From: Bermanella sp034111105
GTDB taxonomy: Bacteria > Pseudomonadota > Gammaproteobacteria > Pseudomonadales > Oceanobacteraceae
DNA: 11,609 bases
Direction: 5' to 3'
Assembly: GCA_034111105.1 (NCBI GenBank)
Contig: JAWUXY010000007.1
Location: forward strand, 1-11,609
Every line of letters starts with the position of its first letter. Positions within the stretch are counted from its first letter, which is position 1. Positions 6,268-11,609 of this stretch are shown here, in pieces. Under the pieces are notes generated by a model, which worked only from the letters and a program-made list of their open reading frames with translations, searched no databases and was not told where the DNA came from. The position numbers and the translations under genes were made by a program.

Positions 6268-7077
6268 TTAGCTGGGGTATTCGATTTCCATCGCAATGGG
6301 GAGGTGATCAGACACAGGGATATCTAATACACCCACCTGCCTAACGTTTACGCTGTCACTGACCAATATATGGTCTAAACCACGTAAGGGTTTCCAGCTA
6401 GGGAAAGTTTGTAGGCCTTCAACCACGGGCTGCAATGGTAAGTCTTTTAATGGGCTTACGTTTAACAGCCGCTCAGCATGCGTATTCATATCGCCCATCA
6501 GCACCACATGCTGGTGAGCCCCTATTAAGTTGCAAATGTGCCTCAATTGACGGTTTTGTGCGCCATTGCTTAACGCAAGGTGCATCACCACGACAAGTAA
6601 GCAATTTGGCCCTTCTCCGAAATATAAAAAGATCGCCCCACGCCCAGGCAAAATGCCCGGTAGTTTGTGGCGTTCAACTTTGGTGGGTTTGCTACGACAA
6701 AGTACACCATTGCTGTGTTGGGCGACTGGCCCTAAATTTCGATTAAGTTGCTGAAACCAAAACGGGAATCCTGCTTTGCGCGCCAGAAATTCAATTTGAT
6801 TAATAAAGCCAGAGCGAAAACTGCCGCCATCTGCTTCTTGAATGGCCACAAAGTCAAAATACGACATGGTTTGTGCCATTCGCATCAACGCTAACTTCCG
6901 TTTATTAATGGGTAAAAAGTGCTGCCAGCTTTTGGTGAGGTAGTGATGATAACTGCCGGTTTCAATACCGACTTGGATATTAAAACTCAGCAGCTTTAAG
7001 CAGCTAGGGTTCGTTGTTTCAAAATCTGATAGTTGTAAACAACACAAAGGTTTTGCCGCTGAACCCTGTTTTATCAT
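6268..7077 (-). CDS. Endonuclease/exonuclease/phosphatase (EEP) family protein
   Basis: The 269-residue protein has the EEP (DNase I-like, PF03372) catalytic set in order: N33 in LSFNIQVG, metal ligand E81 in AIQEADGG, H166 in MHLAL, D196 and N198 in GDMNTH, D235 in LDHIL, and D257-H258 in SDHLP. These enzymes cut phosphodiester or phosphoester bonds with Mg2+; substrates range from DNA to inositol phosphates and lipids, so the target here is unknown. No signal peptide or membrane segment is seen, so it is probably cytoplasmic. Its ATG lies 2 nt after the dsbA stop with no Shine-Dalgarno of its own, so translational coupling to dsbA is likely. I recall the same dsbA-EEP-GGDEF order in Pseudomonas (PA5489-PA5487), which suggests a long-conserved functional or regulatory link. 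Confidence 0.9.
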   Translation of the reverse strand: MIKQGSAAKPLCCLQLSDFETTNPSCLKLLSFNIQVGIETGSYHHYLTKSWQHFLPINKRKLALMRMAQTMSYFDFVAIQEADGGSFRSGFINQIEFLARKAGFPFWFQQLNRNLGPVAQHSNGVLCRSKPTKVERHKLPGILPGRGAIFLYFGEGPNCLLVVVMHLALSNGAQNRQLRHICNLIGAHQHVVLMGDMNTHAERLLNVSPLKDLPLQPVVEGLQTFPSWKPLRGLDHILVSDSVNVRQVGVLDIPVSDHLPIAMEIEYPS

Positions 7078-7079
7078 GG

Positions 7080-7712
7080 TTATTTTTTCAGTGCTTTACG
7101 TTCTTGTTCGATTAAAAAGTTCACAACATCAAAGACTTTTTCTTCGCCACCCGCCGAGCTCGCATTGACCATATATTTGCCATTCACAATGACCGCTGGC
7201 ACACCGCTAATGGCCCATGTGCGTACCATTTCATCGGCCTTTTTCAACTGACGACGCACACCAAAAGAGTCATCGTATTTGTCAAAATCTGCTTCGCTTA
7301 CGCCATATTTAGCAAGCAGCGCTTTTTGATCGTCTTTATCTAGCAGAGGATTACGCTGCTTATGAATGGCATCAAAAATTGGCTGGTGTACTTTTTCATT
7401 TACTTTTAGTGCATGCGTTAGGTAAAACAATTCTGCGTGAATTTTCCACTGACGGCTAAATTGCGCAGGCACTTGGTAAAAATCAACATCCGCTTGGATG
7501 AATTTTTTCCATGCATTAACCGTTGGTTCGAAGTGGTTACAGTGGCCACAGCCATACCAGAATACTTCAACTACTTCTATTTTTTCTGGGTTACGAGGCA
7601 ACGTAGTGTTAGCCAACACATTATAATGTTTGCCCGCTACATATTGGTCTGCCTGACTAAATACCGCTGTCGCCATAAGCAAAGCTGTAAGGGCAAGGTT
7701 GCGCAATTTCAT
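7080..7712 (-). CDS. dsbA: Periplasmic thiol:disulfide oxidoreductase DsbA
   Basis: The 210-residue product has a signal peptide (MKLRNLALTALLMATAVFSQ, cleavage likely after A21) and a thioredoxin fold with an inserted helical domain. The active site FWYGCGHC places the cysteines at C55 and C58, and the cis-proline loop is SGVP (P172). The protein donates disulfides to secreted and outer-membrane proteins and is reoxidised by DsbB. The dipeptide between the cysteines is Gly-His, not the Pro-His of E. coli DsbA; CGHC is the PDI-type active site and may change the redox potential. The start at ATG 7712 is chosen over a TTG at 7718 because AAGGA lies 7 nt before it. It is the first gene of the dsbA-EEP-cyclase cluster. 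No clear promoter or terminator was found in the 227 nt between it and the kinase gene, so read-through is possible. Confidence 0.95.
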   Translation of the reverse strand: MKLRNLALTALLMATAVFSQADQYVAGKHYNVLANTTLPRNPEKIEVVEVFWYGCGHCNHFEPTVNAWKKFIQADVDFYQVPAQFSRQWKIHAELFYLTHALKVNEKVHQPIFDAIHKQRNPLLDKDDQKALLAKYGVSEADFDKYDDSFGVRRQLKKADEMVRTWAISGVPAVIVNGKYMVNASSAGGEEKVFDVVNFLIEQERKALKK

Positions 7713-7719
7713 ATACAAG

Positions 7720-7724
7720 TCCTT
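7720..7724 (-). promoter_or_regulatory. Ribosome binding site of dsbA
   Basis: AAGGA on the minus strand lies 7 nt before ATG 7712, the ideal spacing, and decides this start over the in-frame TTG two codons upstream. Confidence 0.8.
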
Positions 7725-7939
7725 GGTGGTGTTAAATTCGAGTTATAGGTATCTGGCGCTAAGCCTAATAGGAGAGAGGGTTTTGAACAAGAGCTTGAGG
7801 TTAAGTTCCGCTGATTTCTTTTTTATAAGTCACAAAATGCGGCATAAACCCACTGTTGCGCCATCATTTTGGATAAGGCGTAATCGAATCGAACTCAAGG
7901 TTATGACAGGGTAAGAGACTAATTTTATTGTCAAAAGCG

Positions 7940-10900
7940 TTATGCTTTAGGAAGCCACTTGTTCAGTATGTGGGCTAACTGCTCTGGGTCCACCGGTTTA
8001 GATATATAGTCATTCATGCCGGCCGCTATGCATTTTTCTCGATCCCCCTTAATCACATTAGCCGTCATGGCAATAATCGGAATACCGTGATCAAGTACCT
8101 TCGAATTAGGATCACGGATCAAACCACTGGCTTCAAAGCCCCCCATTACTGGCATTTGGCAATCCATAAGAACAAGGTCATAAACTGTGCTCTCAAGCTT
8201 ATCTAACGAAATTTTGCCATTGTCAGCTAATTCAACGTCGACACCGAAATCTTCTAACTGACACTGAGCCACCATTTGGTTGATCGCATTGTCCTCTACC
8301 ACCAGCACTTTACCTGAGAACTGTGGCAATGCTTGAACATCAAAATCACGGTTACTGGTAGCATTGCCTTCTCTCAACTGGCTATTTTCTGCGCTTAATA
8401 ATGGTTTAGGGGGCTTACTATTCGCTAAACTCAAAGTAAACCAGAACGTGGAGCCTTGACCTAGGGTGCTGTTCACACCAATGCTTCCACCCATTAATTC
8501 GACCAATTGCTTGCTAATGGCTAACCCAAGTCCTGTGCCGCCATAGCGGCGGGTGGTTGATCCGTCGGCTTGGCTGAATCGATCAAACAGTGTGCGCTGT
8601 TGCTCTTCACTTAAGCCGATCCCGCTATCGCTAATTTCAATTGATAACAAAACCTGATCATTCTCTTTTGGTTGCAGATTATATGAGACCTTAATTTCAC
8701 CTTCCGCAGTAAATTTAATGGCATTACCGATAAGATTAATCAGTATCTGACGGATTCGTCCTGCATCAGCATGTAACCAATATTGATCATCGCCATGCTC
8801 TGGGCATGTTAATAACAACCCTTTTTCTTCTGTGCGAAATCTCATTACGGCCATTAAGTCATTCATTAATTGATGAACATCAAAATCCAAAGGTTCCAAT
8901 TCGAGCTTACCCGCTTCTACTTTAGAAAAGTCTAATATGTCATTAATGATACTTAATAAAGATTCTGCACTGGACTTAACCGTTTTCGCAAAATTATGTT
9001 GCTGTTTGTTTAATTGGGTGCGCAACAGGAGATTAGTCATACCAATGACGCCATTCATAGGTGTGCGAATTTCATGGCTCATATTTGCAAGGAATTCGCT
9101 TTTTGCTTCGTTAGCCACTTCTGCTTTTTTAACCGCATACTCTAATTTTTCAATGGATTGCTTACGATCAGTAATGTCGTAATTAATCCCAATCATTCGC
9201 ACGGCTTGGCCATTTTTATCTCGTTGCACTTGAGCATTGGCTTTAATATAACGAACGTCACCAGAGGGCCATATCACTCTAAAATCAATATCAAAATCTT
9301 TCTCATTGTTTAATGCCAATTGAATAGCCGTATCGCAATATTCTAAATCATCAGGGTGTAAACCATTCTGCCAAGCGTCATATGCGCCGTTAAATTGATC
9401 TTCACTTGTGCCGTACAAGGTATACATCCATTTATCCCAAATAAGTGTGTTTTCTTTGATGTAGTAATCCCAAACCCCAATGCCTGCAGAATCCGTTGCT
9501 AATGATAAACGATTATTTAATATCCCTATTTTGCTGCCTAATGCATGAGAAGCGCTTTGAAAATTAGCAACTAGCTTTGCCACTTCTTCTATGTTTGTTT
9601 GTGGCCAAATAATTTTTTTATCATTTTCAATTTGATCAGGTAAATCGGCTGAAATACGGGCCAATATTTGAAGAGGTTTCGTAAGTGTTCTACTTAATGC
9701 AAACGCAATGAACAACATTGGTATAAATAAAATCGCAACGGCGATTAATCCGTTAATGGCCGAAGTATAAAGCGCTGCCTGCATAGGCGCTAACGGATAT
9801 TCAACGTGTAGCGACCAATTGGTTTTTGCAATAGGTCGACTAGAAAAGTACGACGAATTTTTCCAAATTTTCATGATAGAAATATTACTCGCTGCCCCAG
9901 GTACATGCAGGTAGACATTTTCTAAATCTGTATTTATTTTACTGCCGGTAAATAATGTGGATTTTTGTAATGATTTTCGATTGGGATCATTCGAAATAAT
10001 TATGTTGTCATTACTATCGAGCAATGTAATTAATAATAAATCTTTAGAGCCATACACGCTTAAGTTCTTTTTTACCTGCTGTAAATTAACTGCACCAAGT
10101 GCAAAGTGAGAAAGCGTGTTGCCTTTCATAACTGGTGCAGAAACAGTAATAATGGGTTCATATGTTCCACCACGCCCCATAAACACATCGCTGACAACAG
10201 GTTCACCATAGGCGGCTAACGTTTTAAAATATGGGCGGTCGGAAAAATTAAGTCCTATTGTGGATTCACCACGTGAATTAATACTTGGATAAAATGCAAC
10301 AGTGATGGCTTCTTCATTGGCAATATAGACATTAATAAAATCTGGAAACAAATTTTTGATTCGAGCCAGTTCTTCTTGAGTATCTTGTGAAGGCTGCAGA
10401 CCAAAACTATCCGGCAGTTGTGCAATTGTGGTTACCGCTCTTAAATAACGATTCACCCAAAGCGATATTTCATTTTCTAGTTGTAACGTTTCTGCTTGCA
10501 CATTCATAGCTGCCTGCTGATTAAGCACTACGTTTTCTCGGTAATTATGAAACAGCAGTAAGGAAAGGGTAGGGATCATCAAAAAAGCGGCAATAACATT
10601 GAAGATCATATTTTTATAATTATAAACGCAGGATATATGTTTGCTCTGTTTGCGAATGGCAGGAATATATAAAATTAAGCTTGCAATTAAGGTATTGAAT
10701 AAACCATTAATCGATTGTTTGAGTACGATCACCAAGACCGATTGGGCGCCTAAACCCATAACGACACCATAAAAAATGACCACTAAAATAGAACCTAATG
10801 AAAGCCAATAAAAGGCATCTATCATGACTAAATTAGTATGCCCTCGGCGTAAAGCAACACCAACCCAAACCGCTTCTATGGCAAAAATAATAATTGCATA

Positions 10901-11119
10901 AGGGTGGTTCCATAAAAAGAATGTATAACTGGCAACAATGATCGATACCAACAACCCCCAACCACTGCCTAAAATCACAATAGCAATAAGGCTGAAAATA
11001 CTACCAAAGATAAAGGCGACGCCATAAGCAATGGGTAACGCTAGGTAGTTACCGGCATAACCCAAGGCCATTAGGAGGAGTGCTGTGAATATTACTTTAG
11101 GAGCAATCGTTATGTGCAT
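7940..11119 (-). CDS. Membrane hybrid sensor histidine kinase (6-TM region, Cache, HAMP-like, PAS, HisKA, HATPase, REC)
   Basis: The 1059-residue protein is a hybrid kinase. Residues 8-150 hold about six membrane segments of a type I do not recognise. A seventh segment (171-190) leads to a periplasmic region (192-448) with Cache features (RPYFKTLAAYGEPVVSDVF), and an eighth (452-474) returns to the cytoplasm. Basic loops at 91-92 and 156-160 fit this topology. Then come a HAMP-like linker (475-530), a PAS domain (about 540-655), HisKA with H682 in SHEIRTP, and HATPase_c with N799, D831-S-G-I-G and GGTGLGLAI (860-868). A C-terminal receiver domain has E942-D943, phosphoacceptor D986, T1019 and K1041. 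All catalytic residues are present. No Hpt domain follows, so a separate phosphotransfer protein is expected. No response regulator gene is nearby. The ligand is unknown. No strong Shine-Dalgarno precedes the ATG. Confidence 0.95.
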   Translation of the reverse strand: MHITIAPKVIFTALLLMALGYAGNYLALPIAYGVAFIFGSIFSLIAIVILGSGWGLLVSIIVASYTFFLWNHPYAIIIFAIEAVWVGVALRRGHTNLVMIDAFYWLSLGSILVVIFYGVVMGLGAQSVLVIVLKQSINGLFNTLIASLILYIPAIRKQSKHISCVYNYKNMIFNVIAAFLMIPTLSLLLFHNYRENVVLNQQAAMNVQAETLQLENEISLWVNRYLRAVTTIAQLPDSFGLQPSQDTQEELARIKNLFPDFINVYIANEEAITVAFYPSINSRGESTIGLNFSDRPYFKTLAAYGEPVVSDVFMGRGGTYEPIITVSAPVMKGNTLSHFALGAVNLQQVKKNLSVYGSKDLLLITLLDSNDNIIISNDPNRKSLQKSTLFTGSKINTDLENVYLHVPGAASNISIMKIWKNSSYFSSRPIAKTNWSLHVEYPLAPMQAALYTSAINGLIAVAILFIPMLFIAFALSRTLTKPLQILARISADLPDQIENDKKIIWPQTNIEEVAKLVANFQSASHALGSKIGILNNRLSLATDSAGIGVWDYYIKENTLIWDKWMYTLYGTSEDQFNGAYDAWQNGLHPDDLEYCDTAIQLALNNEKDFDIDFRVIWPSGDVRYIKANAQVQRDKNGQAVRMIGINYDITDRKQSIEKLEYAVKKAEVANEAKSEFLANMSHEIRTPMNGVIGMTNLLLRTQLNKQQHNFAKTVKSSAESLLSIINDILDFSKVEAGKLELEPLDFDVHQLMNDLMAVMRFRTEEKGLLLTCPEHGDDQYWLHADAGRIRQILINLIGNAIKFTAEGEIKVSYNLQPKENDQVLLSIEISDSGIGLSEEQQRTLFDRFSQADGSTTRRYGGTGLGLAISKQLVELMGGSIGVNSTLGQGSTFWFTLSLANSKPPKPLLSAENSQLREGNATSNRDFDVQALPQFSGKVLVVEDNAINQMVAQCQLEDFGVDVELADNGKISLDKLESTVYDLVLMDCQMPVMGGFEASGLIRDPNSKVLDHGIPIIAMTANVIKGDREKCIAAGMNDYISKPVDPEQLAHILNKWLPKA

Positions 11120-11242
11120 ACAGGCTCAAATGGTCGAGATAAGCATCAATTTACTTATGATCCGATTCTCAGGCGTGGATCAAATACTGGAATGACAAAC
11201 GTAGGCTATCGGCTAATTCCTTAAAGGTAAGACTAGACGCTA

Positions 11243-11271
11243 TTTATAGTAACTGCATGAGAAGTACAAAA
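11243..11271 (-). promoter_or_regulatory. Candidate promoter of the kinase gene
   Basis: On the minus strand TATAAA (complement of 11243-11248) is a good -10 element. Upstream, TTTTGT is 17 bp away and TTGTAC is 15 bp away; both are mediocre -35 elements. Transcription would start about 120 nt before the ATG. Confidence 0.3.
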
Positions 11272-11390
11272 GAGATCGATTTGGGATGTAAAATAGAATG
11301 TAAAAAGGAAACACTGCGAGGTTAAGAGCGCTTCAGTAAGCTATTTCGTATAAAAACGTTAAGTGAGTGCAATAAATATTTTTTAGGCAT

Positions 11391-11413
11391 AAAAAAAGGT
11401 GGCCTAGGCCCCC
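11391..11413 (-). terminator. Rho-independent terminator reading leftward
   Basis: On the minus strand GGGGGCC-TA-GGCCACC folds into a GC-rich hairpin (five G-C pairs with one G-A mismatch, CUAG loop) and is followed directly by seven T residues (complement of 11391-11397). This is a classic intrinsic terminator for a leftward transcript coming from the right edge. It would isolate the kinase gene from that transcription. Confidence 0.65.
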
Positions 11414-11424
11414 TCAGACTGCTG

Positions 11425-11454
11425 ATAAACCCCAGTGATTTCACTGGGGTTTAT
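11425..11454. repeat. Perfect 14-bp inverted repeat, terminator-like hairpin
   Basis: ATAAACCCCAGTGA (11425-11438) and TCACTGGGGTTTAT (11441-11454) are perfect complements around TT. The GC-rich core with flanking A/T makes a strong hairpin on both strands, but the T-run is short (TTTATT on the plus strand, TTTAT on the minus strand). It stands in tandem with the terminator at 11391-11413, so it may be a first, weaker terminator or a 3'-end stabilising hairpin for a leftward transcript. Confidence 0.75.
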
Positions 11455-11533
11455 TCATTTCAGGGCAATTTAAGCGCCTCCTTGCTCAATTTATTCTCAC
11501 CTCATATATCTCAATTTAATATTCCACCCACAC

Positions 11534-11609
11534 TTATCGAGCTTTAGTTTGGCCTGATAAGGCTTTTCTGACAGGCATTTTTAATGCAAAGCGCTTTACG
11601 CTGCCATTA
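11534..11609 (-). CDS. Possible C-terminal end of an unknown leftward gene (runs off right edge)
   Basis: One minus-strand frame is open from the window edge to TAA at 11536-11534. It encodes 24 whole codons ending in KMPVRKALSGQTKAR, a basic peptide. The call rests mainly on context: two leftward hairpins, one a good terminator, follow 80-140 nt downstream, so a leftward transcription unit should end about here. The peptide belongs to no family I recognise, and an open stretch this short occurs by chance. Confidence 0.25.
   Translation of the reverse strand, partial: NGSVKRFALKMPVRKALSGQTKAR

Larger units (their letters stand above)
11120..11533. other. Intergenic region upstream of the kinase gene
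   Basis: About 414 bp without a supported gene. The first part (11120-11390) is the leader and promoter region of the kinase, containing one candidate promoter. The second part (11391-11454) holds two hairpins described separately. From 11455 to 11533 I see nothing recognisable on either strand. Confidence 0.6.

Noticed and set aside
7713..7718. TTG start of dsbA two codons upstream
   Set aside because: AAGGA is spaced correctly for ATG 7712, while the TTG would be too close to it.
7699..7914. 71-residue rightward frame in the dsbA/kinase interval
   Set aside because: It overlaps the dsbA signal-peptide region in antisense, begins without a ribosome site and shows no recognisable protein features.
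11171..11202. GATCC...GGATC inverted repeat upstream of the kinase gene
   Set aside because: Arms of 5 bp at this distance are expected by chance.
11552..11576. REP-like element GCCTG...CAGGC
   Set aside because: Only 5-bp arms around a 15-nt loop; resemblance to enterobacterial REP is superficial and no second copy is in the window.

Overview
The window looks like chromosomal DNA of a marine-type gammaproteobacterium of moderate GC, most like Oceanospirillales or a close relative of Pseudomonadales. This is inferred from a proteobacterial HtpX, a dsbA / endonuclease-exonuclease-phosphatase / diguanylate cyclase gene order that I recall from Pseudomonas (around PA5489-PA5487), and a large Cache-PAS hybrid histidine kinase of a kind common in marine gammaproteobacteria. 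The genus cannot be fixed from the sequence alone.

Layout. Positions 1-62 hold the 5' end of a leftward lipoprotein gene, with a good sigma70-type promoter overlapped by a Fur-box-like site. Reading rightward is htpX (265-1155), ending at a strong bidirectional terminator. Next comes a visibly AT-rich block (1195-4496). It contains a leftward gene for a large lipoprotein with a complete metzincin zinc motif and an acidic pentapeptide-repeat stalk, a symmetry-rich divergent intergenic region, and a rightward AraC-family regulator broken by a frameshift. After it, all intact genes read leftward: a hybrid histidine kinase (7940-11119), then dsbA, an EEP-fold hydrolase and a GGDEF diguanylate cyclase. 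dsbA and the hydrolase gene are 2 nt apart. The right end (11391-11609) carries two stacked hairpins and what may be the last codons of another leftward gene.

How the genes may work together. HtpX (inner-membrane protein quality control) and DsbA (periplasmic disulfide formation) are both envelope-maintenance functions. The diguanylate cyclase and the hybrid kinase are signalling proteins. The AT-rich metalloprotease/regulator pair looks like an accessory cassette between htpX and the cyclase gene. Its divergent arrangement suggests the AraC protein once controlled the protease. The frameshift means the regulator is now inactive, needs recoding, or reflects a sequencing error. The protease has several cysteines downstream of its lipidated cysteine, so it could be a DsbA client, but this is inference.

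The least familiar element is the lipoprotein metzincin with its 15-bp in-frame tandem repeat, together with the operator-like symmetry in front of it. No CRISPR array, tRNA, rRNA or complete insertion sequence was seen.
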